From Antitrichia curtipendula (lineage: Eukaryota > Streptophyta > Bryopsida > Hypnales > Leucodontaceae), in the NCBI GenBank assembly GCA_951230915.1, contig OX579635.1:49662001-49726000 (forward strand): a DNA stretch of 64,000 bases, written 5' to 3'. The notes under the pieces are model-generated. The model searched no databases. It was not told the origin of the DNA and was given only the letters and a program-made list of their open reading frames with translations. Positions 44,186-54,235 of the stretch are shown here, piece after piece; the first letter of the stretch is position 1, and every line of letters starts with the position of its first letter. The translations under genes and the position numbers were made by a program.

Positions 44186-47100
44186 ACTTCCACAATTGGA
44201 TTCAAGTGCCTTCCTTAATCAATTTCCATGACATTGGATGTAGGGAGACACTTAAATACAAGCCCACTTTTATTCCAAATTTGTTTTGATTCACGTAAGT
44301 ATGGATTGAAATGACACATAAATTCAATATTTTCACGGATTCAAATACCTAAGGGTATTTGCAACTTGTACAATTGGGTTCAAGTGCCCTACCAAATCAA
44401 ATTCCATGACATTGGATGTAGGGAGACACTTAAGTACAGGCCCACTTTTATTCCAAATTTGTTTTGATTTACGTAAGCATGGATTGAAATGACACACAAA
44501 TTCAATATTTTCATGGATTCAAATACCTAAGGGTATTTGCAACTTCCACAATTGGATTCAAGTGCCTTCCCAAATCAAATTCCATGACATTGGATGTAGG
44601 GAGACACTTCAGTACAGGCCCACTTTTATTCCAAATTTGTTTGGATTCACGTAGGCATGGATTGAAATGACACACAAATTCAATATTTTCATGGATTCAA
44701 ATACCTCAGGGTATTTGCAACTTCCACAATTGGATTCAAGTGCCTTCCTTAATCAATTTCCATGACATTGGATGTAGGGAGACACTTAAATACAAGCCCA
44801 CTTTTATTCCAAATTTGTTTTGATTCACGTAAGTATGGATTGAAATGACACATAAATTCAATATTTTCACGGATTCAAATACCTAAGGGTATTTGCAACT
44901 TCCACAATTGGGTTTAAGTGCCTTCCTTAATCAAATTCCATGACATTGGATGTAGGGAGACACTTAAATACAGGCCCACTTTTATTCCAAATTTGTTTTG
45001 ATTCACGTAAGCATGGATTGAAATCACACATAAATTCAATATTTTCACGGATTCAAATACCTAAGGGTATTGACAACTTCCACAATTGGGTTTAAGTGCC
45101 TTCCTTAATCAAATTCCATGACATTGGATGTAGGGAGACACTTAAATACAGGCCCACTTTTATTCCAAATTTGTTTTGATTCACGTAAGCATGGATGGAA
45201 ATGACACATAAATTCAATATTTTCACGGATTCAAATACCTAAGGGTATTTGCAACTTCTACAATTGGATTCAAGTGCCCTACCAAATCAAATTCCATGAC
45301 ATTGGATGTAGGGAGACACTTAAGTACAGGCCCGCTTTTATTCCAAATTTGTTTTGATTCACGTAAGTATGGATGGAAATGACACACAAATTCAATATCT
45401 GCACGGATACGAATACCTAAGGGTATTTGCAACCTCCACAATTGGATTCAAGTACCTTCCCAAATCAAATTCCATGACATTGGTTGTAAAGAGGCACTTA
45501 AGTACAGGCCCACTTTTATTCCAAATTTGTTTTGATTCACGTAAGCATGGATTGCAATGACACACAAATTCAATATTTTCATGGATTCAAATACCTAAGG
45601 GTATTTGCAACTTCCACAATTGGGTTTAAGTGCCTTCCTTAATCAAATTCCATGACATTGGATGTAGGGAGACACTTAAATACAGGCCCACTTTTATTCC
45701 AAATTTGTTTTGATTCACGTAAGCATGGATTGCAATGACACACAAATTCAATATTTTCATGGATTCAAATATCTAAGGGTATTTGCAACCTCCACAATTG
45801 GATTCAAGTGCCTTTCCAAATCAAATTCCATGACATTGGATGTAAAGAGACACTTAAGTACAAGCCCACTTTTATTCCAAATTTGTTTTGATTCACGTAA
45901 GCATGGATTGAAATGACACACAAATTCAATATTTTCATGGATTCAAATACCTAGGGTATTTGCAACTTCCACAATTGGGTTTAAGTGCCTTCCTTAATCA
46001 AATTCCATGACATTCGATGTAGTTTGACACTTAAATATAGGCCCTCTTTTATTCCAAATTTGTTTTGATTCACGTAAGCATGGATTGAAATGACACACAA
46101 ATTCAATATTTTCATGGATTCAAATACCTCAGGGTATTTGCAACTTCCACAATTGGATTCAAGTGCCTTCCTTAATCAATTTCCATGACATTGGATGTAG
46201 GGAGACACTTAAATACAAGCCCACTTTTATTCCAAATTTGTTTTGATTCACGTAAGTATGGATTGAAATGACACATAAATTCAATATTTTCACGGATTCA
46301 AATACCTAAGGGTATTTGCAACTTGTACAATTGGGTTCAAGTGCCCTACCAAATCAAATTCCATGACATTGGATGTAAAGAGACACTTAAGTACAAGCCC
46401 ACTTTGATTCCAAATTTGTTTTGATTCACGTAAGCATGGATTGCAATGACACACAAATTCAATATTTTCATGGATTCAAATACCTAGGGTATTTGCAACT
46501 TCCACAATTGGGTTTAAGTGCCTTCCTTAATCAAATTCCATGACATTGGATGTAGTTTGACACTTAAATATAGGCCCACTTTTATTCCAAATTTGTTTTG
46601 ATTCACGTAAGCATGAATGGAAATGACACATAAATTCAATATTTTCACGGATTCAAATACCTAAGGGTATTTGCAACTTCTACAATTGGTTTCAAGTGCC
46701 CTACCAAATCAAATTCCATGACATTGGATGTAGGGAGACACTTAAGTAAAGGCCCACTTTTATTCCAAATTTGTTTTGATTCACGTAAGCATGGATTGCA
46801 ATGACACATAAATTCAATATTTTCATGGATTCAAATACCTAAGGGTATTTGCAACTTCCACAATTGGATTCAAGTGCCTTCCCAAATCAAATTCCATGAC
46901 ATTGGATGTAAGGAGACACTTAAGTACAAGCCCACTTTGATTCCAAATTTGTTTTGATTCACGTAAGCATGGATTGAAATGACACACAAATTCAATATTT
47001 TCATGGATTCAAATACCTAGGGTATTTGCAAATTCCACAATTGGATTCAAGTGCCTTCTTTAATCAAATTCCATGACATTGGATGTAAAGAGACACTTAA

Positions 47101-49019
47101 GTACAAGCCCACTTTTATTCCAAATTTGTTTTGATTCACGTAATTTGGATTGAAATGACACACAAATTCAATATTTTCATGGATTCAAATACCTAAGGGT
47201 ATTTGCAACTTCCACAATTGGATTCAAGTGCCTTCCCAAATCAAATTCCATGACATTGGATGTAAAGAGACACTTAAGCACAGGCCCACTTTTATTCCAA
47301 ATTTGTTTTGATTCACGTAAGCATGGATTGAAATCACACACAAATTCAATATTTTCATGGATTCAAATACCTAGGGTATTTGCAACTTCCACAATTGGGT
47401 TTAAGTGCCTTTCTTAATGAAATTCCATGACATTGGATGTAGTTTGACACTTAAATATAGGCCCACTTTTATTCCAAATTTGTTTTGATTCACGTAAGCA
47501 TGAATGGAAATGACACACAAATTCAATATCTGCACGGATTCAAATACTTAAGGGTATTTGCAACTTCCACAATTGGATTCAAGTGCCTTCCCAAATCAAA
47601 TTCCATGACATTGGTTGTAAAGAGACACTTAAGTACAAGCCCACTTTTATTCCAAATTTGTTTTGATTCACGTAAGCATGGATTGCAATGACACACAAAT
47701 TCAATATTTTCATGGATTCAAATACCTAAGGGTATTTGCAACTTCCACAATTGGGTTTAAGTGCCTTCCTTAATCAAATTCCATGACATTGGATGTAAAG
47801 AGACACTTAAATACAGGCCCACTTTTATTCCAAATTTGTTTTGATTCACGTAAGCATGGATTGAAATCACACACAAATTCAATATTTTCACGGATTCAAA
47901 TACCTAAGGGTATCTGCAACTTCCACAATTGGATTCAAGTGCCTTCCCAAATCAAATTCCATGACACTGGATGTAAAGAGACACTTAAGTACAGGCCCAC
48001 TTTTATTCCAAATTTGTTTTGATTCACGTAAGCATGGATGGAAATGACACACAAATTCAATATTTTCATGGATTCAAATACCTAAGGGTATTTGCAACTT
48101 CCACAATTGGGTTTAAGTGCCCTCCTTAATCAAATTCCATGACATTGGATGTAGGGAGACATTTAAATACAGGCCCACTTTTATTCCAAATTTGTTTTGA
48201 TTCACGTAAGCATGGATTGAAATCACACACAAATTCAATATTTTCACGGATTCAAATACCTAAGGGTATCTGCAACTTCCACAATTGGATTCAAGTGCCT
48301 TCCCAAATCAAATTCCATGACATTGGACGAAAGAGACACTTAAGTACAGGCCGACTTTTATTCCAAATTTGTTTTGATTCACGTAAGCATGGATTGCAAT
48401 GACACACAAATTCAATATTTTCATGGATTCAAATACCTAAGGGTATTTGCAACTTCCACAATTGGATTCAAGTGCCTTCCTTAATCAATTTCCATGACAT
48501 TGGATGTAGGGAGACACTTAAATACAAGCCCACTTTTATTCCAAATTTGTTTTGATTCACGTAAGTGTGCACTGAAATGACACATAAATTCAATATTTTC
48601 ATGGATTCAAATACCTAAGGGTATTTGCAACTTGTACAATTGGGTTCAAGTGCCCTACCAAATCAAATTCCATGACATTGGATGTAAAGAGACACTTAAG
48701 TACAAGCCCACATTTATTCCAAATTTGTTTTGATTCACGTAATTTGGATGGAAATGACACACAAATTCAATATTTTCATGGATTCAAATACCTAAGGGTA
48801 TTTGCATCTTCCACAATTGGATTCATGTGCCTTCCCAAATCAAATTCCATGACATTGGATGTAAAGAGACACTTAAGCACAGGCCCACTTTTATTCCAAA
48901 TTTGTTTTGATTCACGTAAGCATGGATTGAAATCACACACAAATTCAATATTTTCATGGATTCAAATACCTAAGGGTATTTGCAACTTCCACAATTGGAT
49001 TCAAGTGCCTTCCCAAATC

Positions 49020-49434
49020 GAATTTCATGACATTGGATCTAGGGAGACACTTAAGTACAAGCCCACTTTTATTCCAGATTTGTTTTGATTCACGTAAGCA
49101 TGGATTGAAATGACACACAAATTCAATATTTTTACGGATTCAAATAGCTAAGGGTATTTGCAACTTCCACAATTGGGTTCAAGTGCCTTCCCAAATCAAA
49201 TTCCATGACATTGGATCTAGGGAGACACTTAAGTACAAGCCCACTTTTATTCCAGATTTGTTTTGATTCACGTAAGCATGGATTGAAATGACACACAAAT
49301 TCAATATTTTCATGGATTCAAATAGGTAAGGGTATTTGCAACTTCCACAATTGGGTTCAAGTGCCTTCCCAAATCAAATTCCATGACATTGGATGTAAGG
49401 AGCCACTGAAGTACAGGCCTGCTTTTATTCTAAA
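49020..49434. repeat. Degenerate right edge of the satellite array
   Basis: The final monomers share private changes (GGATCTAGGG at about 49,036 and 49,214; TTCCAGATTTG at about 49,074 and 49,252), then show AATAGCTAAGGG, AATAGGTAAGGG and finally GTAAGGAGCCACTGAAG. Homology stops inside a monomer at about 49,434 (TTTTATTCTAAA). The central CAAATACC dyad is disrupted in the last two monomers. This matches the known tendency of array edges to escape homogenisation. Confidence 0.85.
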
Positions 49435-50590
49435 GTAGTTATGTTATAGCCTCCTTAGAGAACCAATCATAATCTCCTTGGAATAACACTATACTCCTAA
49501 TTCTATGTGATTAAATGGTTCAACTTCTTTTCAAAATTACTATGCAACTTCTTTCAAAATTTTCTTAATATATGTTATATTCAAATATTTTTAAAAGTGA
49601 CAGACAATTGCAAATATTACGTATCTAGAACTCAAGGACTAATTATATTATTAATTTTATATATCCAACACTTCAAAAAAGTCTTATACCGAAACATTAT
49701 TTTTGGGTTTCAGTTTTGTATTTTTGTGATGTTTGATTGATTGTGGGGTATTGTTCTTAGAGTTTGTGAATTATTTAGTATGAGGGTTCCATTATCTTTA
49801 TAATTGATTGTTGAATTGAATTTTGTATATTTTTTTTGCAACCATTTAGCCTTGTTTGGACAAGGATAGAGACTAGTATTTAGATTTGAGGTGGAATAGT
49901 ATGTCAAAGGGGTCTAATGATTTTTGTACTCATTTCTTGAGTGTAAGAGAATACCATTGAAATGAAATGGCCATGGACTCTAGTAAGTGTTCACTTGAAA
50001 GTATTTCCAACTTACATGCATTTTCTTCCCACACCTTTTGAATTTTTCAAATATTAAGTGATTGATTGTGTTCATTGTTCTTAGATTTTGTGAAGTACTA
50101 CGATGTGTTTATTACTTGCATAAATTTTGAATTGACTTTTAAAGTGCAAACAAGTAGCATTGGAACAAAATGGCAATGGACTCTAAATGTGGGATGTATT
50201 TCTGACTTGTGTGTAAATTTTCATTATTTCTGAAATAACTTCCTACTGGTGTGATTTTCTTTAACTTTTTCTTCAAAAAATTCTCAAGAAAATTAATTTT
50301 CACATAAGAATCGAATTTTCTACCTATAGTAAAGTAGACATGTAAATTGATTGACAAACAATGGGGCTTGAAATCATTGTTCATGGATCGATCATATATA
50401 GGGGTTCATGATGTTGTTGACATTTAAAGAACTACAAAATTAAGTATAGTAGTTGCTAAAGCCATCATCTGAAAAAGCGCAATGGCAGTGAAGATTGCAT
50501 TTTGGTGTTAAAAAAAGAATTTTGAAAACATTCTCGAAATCCAAAAAATGAGAATCCAATGGAATGTAGAATTCCAGTGATCCTGCGGCC
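49435..50590. other. AT-rich flank without a recognisable gene
   Basis: This stretch adjoins the satellite edge. It is AT-rich with poly-T and poly-A runs and only short ORFs with no protein-like composition. One phrase pair recurs at low similarity: a GGCCATGGACTCTAGTAAG / GGCAATGGACTCTAAATG segment near 49,969 and 50,171, each preceded by ATTGAAATGAAAT or ATTGGAACAAAAT. This hints at an old internal duplication of about 200 bp. I see no RNA gene. Confidence 0.5.
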
Positions 50591-51317
50591 CTAAATAAGG
50601 CGGTGGGAGAATGGAGGCCATGTATCACCTTTGTCTTATTCTACATGAACAGCAGAGGCATCTCAGGGAATTCCGATGAACAACCTTGCTTTCTGGTTTG
50701 ACATTTTCAAATTTGAATGCAAGCTTTGTACTTCCCGCCGTCTCCATTCCCACCAGGAAGTGCTCGACTTCTATCGACGTTCGCTTCAATGACTCCTTTT
50801 TTCATACTTTCGGAAATGCGTTTGCAACTCTGTGTAGGCAGTGCTCTTTTCGTTCTACTTGTACTTTGCATGTTTGGTTCACTTCTGACCTTGTTAAGGA
50901 TTTATTAGAATTCGTTGGAAGTTGCTTAGTAGGGAACGTCGGCGACTTGTGTTATGTAGTTCGTTGAGGCGATTCGAGCTCTAGGTATGAGATGCAGGGA
51001 TCCTGTTGCATACGGGAAAATCACATTCAGTTTTAGTACAAGGTTTACGCAGAAGATGCACAAGTCCTTTCAGCTTCCACTCCCATTTGTATTTTCGTCA
51101 GCCTTGTTCAAAATTGATCAAATGTTGTGGTGTTAATCAATGATGTGAATCGTACGCATTCTTCTTGTTCAGATCTCTGTGACAATTAGGAATTCTCTAG
51201 TGCAGACCTGAAATACCCGATTATCTCGCCGTAATTTCCGGGAACAAGAAGAAACATTTGAACTGCTGCGTTCATGTAATTCCTGAAATATCGGAGAAAA
51301 ACAGTTATGTTACATGA

Positions 51318-52149
51318 TTTAGGTCGACTTGACCTAAAACACTGATATGGTACATATGACCGTATCAGTGATCCACTAGATCGACTCGACCTAAAGGCTA
51401 TCACGAACGAGTACTACTTACACCAATATCGTATGTCGTGTTGTTGTTTTCATCCAGAACTTGCATTAGGTCGACCCGACCTAAATTATGATAACGGAAA
51501 TCTGTTAGCATTTCTATTGAGTCATCTGATGGCTGCAATCTCTGTGGGATTGATAGTTTGAAAATCATAATCATGTATGATATAAAGCGAAGAGAACAAT
51601 TTCACCAGTTTAGATCGACTCGACCTAAATGAGAAGCCGACATTAATTCTGGAGCCAATTCAGCTGAACAATTTCTTCTGTGGGAATTTTTGTAATTGCT
51701 ATACTGAAATAATTTCAACGTGGGTATCTGTTTCTTTTAATTGTATACTGAGATTAGAGGAACTGAATTAGGTCGACTCGACCTAAAGTATATAAGTGCT
51801 TTTAGTTTATAAACTCTCTCTCTATGTGTTGTTGGAGTTCATATAATTGGATGACTTAGGGGCCAGTTGTATAAACAAAAATAACCAGTAGCACTTGTTT
51901 AGTAGCCTTGGCATTTTGGTTGACCCTGCCTGTATTGGGTCAATGATGTTCCTTCTTCTGCTTTGCTGTACTGATTCCAGTTGTGCGGACCGTACATCCG
52001 ACGGTATCTGTTGTAGAATATCTGGCAGGATTCATGTTTAGCCGTGATATCAATATCATCATGTAGAAGAATTTATGGGTTCGAGTTTTCAGTACCCTTT
52101 AGAATGTGCACATTTGATGGTGTTGATGGTTAGGTCGATTCGACCTAAA
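51318..52149. promoter_or_regulatory. Six 21-bp palindromic sites upstream of the DUF7869-like gene
   Basis: Near-perfect palindromes with core TTAGGTCGACTCGACCTAA lie at 51,318-51,338, 51,375-51,395, 51,465-51,485, 51,609-51,629, 51,767-51,787 and 52,129-52,149. The right half (GACCTAAA) is invariant in all six. The left half varies (AGGTCGA or AGATCGA), and the centre is CTC, CTT, CCC or TTC. I saw no copy elsewhere in the window. Site 5 ends one base before a TATA box. The arrangement suggests binding sites for a dimeric protein, possibly the product of the adjacent gene (inference). Confidence 0.85.
51789..51796 (+). promoter_or_regulatory. TATA box TATATAAG
   Basis: TATATAAG is followed about 20-30 bases later by the pyrimidine run CTCTCTCTCTATG, a typical plant core-promoter pattern. 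It lies 442 bases before the ATG of the DUF7869-like gene and directly abuts palindrome 5. A second candidate, CTAAATAAGG at 50,591, would instead place the palindromes in a 5' intron. Confidence 0.55.
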
Positions 52150-52237
52150 ATGTTGACATGTAGTACTTTGTACGCAGTCTGCACATTAAGAGTTTATAGT
52201 TCTAACAATTTACCTTATTCTCACCTGTGCAGGTGAA

Positions 52238-54235
52238 ATGAGCTTCCCAGACGACCCTCTCGAGAATATAGTATGGGGTGACGATGATACTGAAGACCAT
52301 GTTGAAATGGATGTTGACATTCCCGAGTGTGAAGGAATTCCAAGGCGGCTCTGGAATACCAGTGTTGTTACCCTCTATAATGATGCAAGTATTCTTGTTG
52401 GTGAAGGCATATGCCATAGTGCGAACTCGGATCTTGTGCTTGGTGCCAATGGTCCTCTTGGAGATACTCATGTGGCGGTGCACATTTCCAAAACTCATTC
52501 TGAAGTGGACATCCCTCGAGAGCGAGTGCGCGCATTGGTAGCGTGGCCAATTAAACTGGTCCACTGTCGTGGGGCAAGCCTGCACGACCATGACGTGAGG
52601 GATAATTTCAATCGACTACAAGCTAGTCGTGAGAATCCTCTGACTTCAAAGTCCAGTCGGCCGTATACAAGTAGTGTTCGAAATCCCCCTCGTGAGTCTT
52701 GCATCAAAATGAAGGACCTTCTCAGTCAAAGCTCCATCAACTTGGTGTCTAGTAAGACCTATTGTAGTAAGAATTGCGTTCAGCCGTTCCCAAGAGAAAA
52801 AATTCGAGCTTTCCGTGAACGGATGTATCAAAATTCTACGTTGAAGCACAGAGCCTTCATGAAGACTGAAGTTCATAGACAGATGCATCGTGATTCACGA
52901 AGAAGAAGGATGGTGACTATTGACGAAATTGTTGTGTGCGTGCCAGCATGGATGCATATTGCCGGGGTTCCGGAATCTACATTCTATCGCTACCAAAAAT
53001 ATGCATTGAAGGATGGTCAAGAAGCAAGAGAACATGGCAATTTGGGACTTCTTAAGCCAAGGCAACATACGGAACAAGCGGCGGTTACTTTGAAATGCAT
53101 CTTGGAGAAAGAAGCAGATCACATGCCACATCGTACCCGGACTCTGAAGTGTGGGCAGAAGGTGGTCTCCAAGATTTTGCCGGCTACGTTTCAATGGAAG
53201 GGTCAAATGGCAAAAATCAACAAGATCAATGCTGCTTTCGGATTGCAAGATGTATCTACATCAAACTTGAGCAAGATCAGGTCCACTAGGTTTCCAGAGT
53301 ATGATGTGAAGCAGCCCGGAGATAATTTTGCTCGATGTGCTGTTTGTGACAAGTTGCGGGAGCTCATAAAGAGTGCTCTTGCAGGATCTCAAACCGCTAT
53401 GTTATGGTCAAGGAGATTGGATAAACACCTCGCCATTGCTCGTGCTCACAGGGAAATCTATTATGCGAACCGATATTGGTCGCAAAGTTCTCCGCATGAA
53501 TGTATCACAATCATGCACGACAAGATGGATCATGCAAAAACCGCTTCTCCTGTCTTTTCACACAAAAGCAAAGAGCTTGATGGCCTAATGAAGTTGCCTG
53601 TGTCCGTCACGGGCATGATTGTGCATGGGCATGCTGATGTCCGTTATGCACATTATGGTTTGGATCTGTTTAAACATGATTCAAATTACACCATTGGTTC
53701 AATGGCAAAGTTGTTGCGTGACCTTGAACTACCACCAAAGTCTTCTTCAAGGGCGTTGTTTGTCAATGCAGCATCGACACCTCTGTTTGAAGCAATACTG
53801 AAGGGAAAAGAGATGTGTGAAGCAGCGCTTCCTCCGCCACCGATAAGCTTAGTACCTGCGACACCGTTGCCACCCATTCTGAATGTGCAAATGGACAATG
53901 CCACTGGGGACAACAAAAACCGATATGTGTATTGTTTTTGGTCTCTACTTGTTGCAAACAAGATCTTTCGTGAAGTGCATGTGAACTTCATGATCGTTGG
54001 TCACACGCATGATGACATTGATGCGTTGTTTGGGAGATGGAGCATGCTCTTGAAGACGGAGAGCTTCCCTACAGTTCCTGCACTCATGAAGTTGTTCATG
54101 GATGTAGAATTCATACCCACTATCCCTCATCTAATCGAAGAAGTGCCTCATTTCAAGGGGTTCATTGCAGGTTCATTTATTGACGGTGGTGATATTCTTG
54201 TTGGTCACACGAGGCCACAACAAGTGAAGTTTTAG
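52238..54235 (+). CDS. DUF7869-like protein, possible transposase (N-terminal 665 residues to an in-frame TAG)
   Basis: The ATG lies just after a splice-acceptor-like site. Residues ~38-115 (LWNTSVVTLYNDASILVGEG ... VAWPIKLVHC) look like the small beta domain found in plant transposon-type proteins. Two Cys pairs follow: C176/C180, and C367/C370 in CAVCDKLRELI. Residues ~420-600 hold three acidic motifs in order: HDKMD (427-431), QMDNATGDNKNRY (551-563) and GHTHDDIDALF (588-598). The last two are hallmarks I associate with the DUF7869 group. Three spaced acidic motifs suggest an RNase H-like DDE nuclease fold, which is inference. The frame is interrupted by TAG at 54,233-54,235 and continues in the same frame to 55,078. 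The product would act in the nucleus on DNA if it is a transposase. Family resemblance is fairly sure, function is not. Confidence 0.75.
   Translation: MSFPDDPLENIVWGDDDTEDHVEMDVDIPECEGIPRRLWNTSVVTLYNDASILVGEGICHSANSDLVLGANGPLGDTHVAVHISKTHSEVDIPRERVRALVAWPIKLVHCRGASLHDHDVRDNFNRLQASRENPLTSKSSRPYTSSVRNPPRESCIKMKDLLSQSSINLVSSKTYCSKNCVQPFPREKIRAFRERMYQNSTLKHRAFMKTEVHRQMHRDSRRRRMVTIDEIVVCVPAWMHIAGVPESTFYRYQKYALKDGQEAREHGNLGLLKPRQHTEQAAVTLKCILEKEADHMPHRTRTLKCGQKVVSKILPATFQWKGQMAKINKINAAFGLQDVSTSNLSKIRSTRFPEYDVKQPGDNFARCAVCDKLRELIKSALAGSQTAMLWSRRLDKHLAIARAHREIYYANRYWSQSSPHECITIMHDKMDHAKTASPVFSHKSKELDGLMKLPVSVTGMIVHGHADVRYAHYGLDLFKHDSNYTIGSMAKLLRDLELPPKSSSRALFVNAASTPLFEAILKGKEMCEAALPPPPISLVPATPLPPILNVQMDNATGDNKNRYVYCFWSLLVANKIFREVHVNFMIVGHTHDDIDALFGRWSMLLKTESFPTVPALMKLFMDVEFIPTIPHLIEEVPHFKGFIAGSFIDGGDILVGHTRPQQVKF
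54233..54235 (+). other. Single in-frame TAG inside the DUF7869-like gene
   Basis: TAG with downstream context CTAGAT splits a 947-codon frame (52,238-55,078). It could derive from CAG or TGG by one transition. CUA immediately after a stop is known to favour readthrough for UGA; for UAG this is less established. A nonsense mutation is the simpler explanation. Confidence 0.85.

Larger units (their letters stand above)
19930..48760. repeat. GTAATTTGG deletion subfamily of the satellite
   Basis: In the right half, monomers with CACGTAATTTGG instead of CACGTAAGCATGG occur near 19,940, 21,186, 21,716, 22,254, 23,668, 37,364, 37,720, 47,139 and 48,737, with CACGTAATCTGG near 40,027. The change shortens the monomer and removes the GCATGG. 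None was seen left of 19.9 kb, so the subfamily arose or was confined in the right part of the array. It is useful as a phylogenetic marker of array growth. Confidence 0.7.
1..49434. repeat. 178-bp tandem satellite array (candidate centromeric)
   Basis: The segment GATTCACGTAAGCATGG recurs every 178 bp (for example at 6, 184, ..., 49,087, 49,265), giving about 277 head-to-tail monomers in one orientation and no visible insertion. Monomers are AT-rich and differ by substitutions plus a few 1-2 bp indels. The array is open at the left edge and stops within a monomer at about 49,434. Monomer length near one nucleosome, homogeneity, higher-order organisation and dyad symmetry are what is known of many plant centromere satellites; a centromeric role here is inference. 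All short ORFs in this region are by-products of the repeat, because 178 is not a multiple of 3 and the frame changes every monomer. Confidence 0.98.
50985..52232 (+). other. Possible 5' UTR intron of the DUF7869-like gene
   Basis: A donor-like CTAG|GTATGA occurs at 50,985 and a strong acceptor (pyrimidine-rich TTATTCTCACCTGTGCAG) ends at 52,232, five bases before the ATG. If spliced, all six palindromes would be intronic. The acceptor could also serve a shorter leader intron starting after the TATA box at 51,789. No transcript evidence is available from sequence. Confidence 0.35.

Noticed and set aside
4..49088. Dozens of 60-138 codon ORFs across the left 49 kb, many with related peptides
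   Set aside because: They are translations of the satellite. 178 is not a multiple of 3, so the frame shifts each monomer and ORFs end within one to two monomers; there is no gene structure or conserved start context.
1..49434. Telomere-like CCTAAGGG words in every monomer
   Set aside because: They occur once per 178 bp and are not tandem. They belong to the dyad CAAATACC-TAAG-GGTATTTG rather than to a TTTAGGG telomere repeat.
1..49434. CENP-B box
   Set aside because: No monomer type I read contains the TTCG...CGGG core, so centromere function cannot be argued that way.
1..49434. CRISPR array
   Set aside because: The repetition has no short constant repeat alternating with unique spacers; the whole 178-bp unit is repeated, and the flank is eukaryotic.
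50686..50967. 93-codon ORF upstream of the DUF7869-like gene
   Set aside because: It starts with a non-ATG codon, has unremarkable composition and stops before the donor-like site, so a leader region is more likely.
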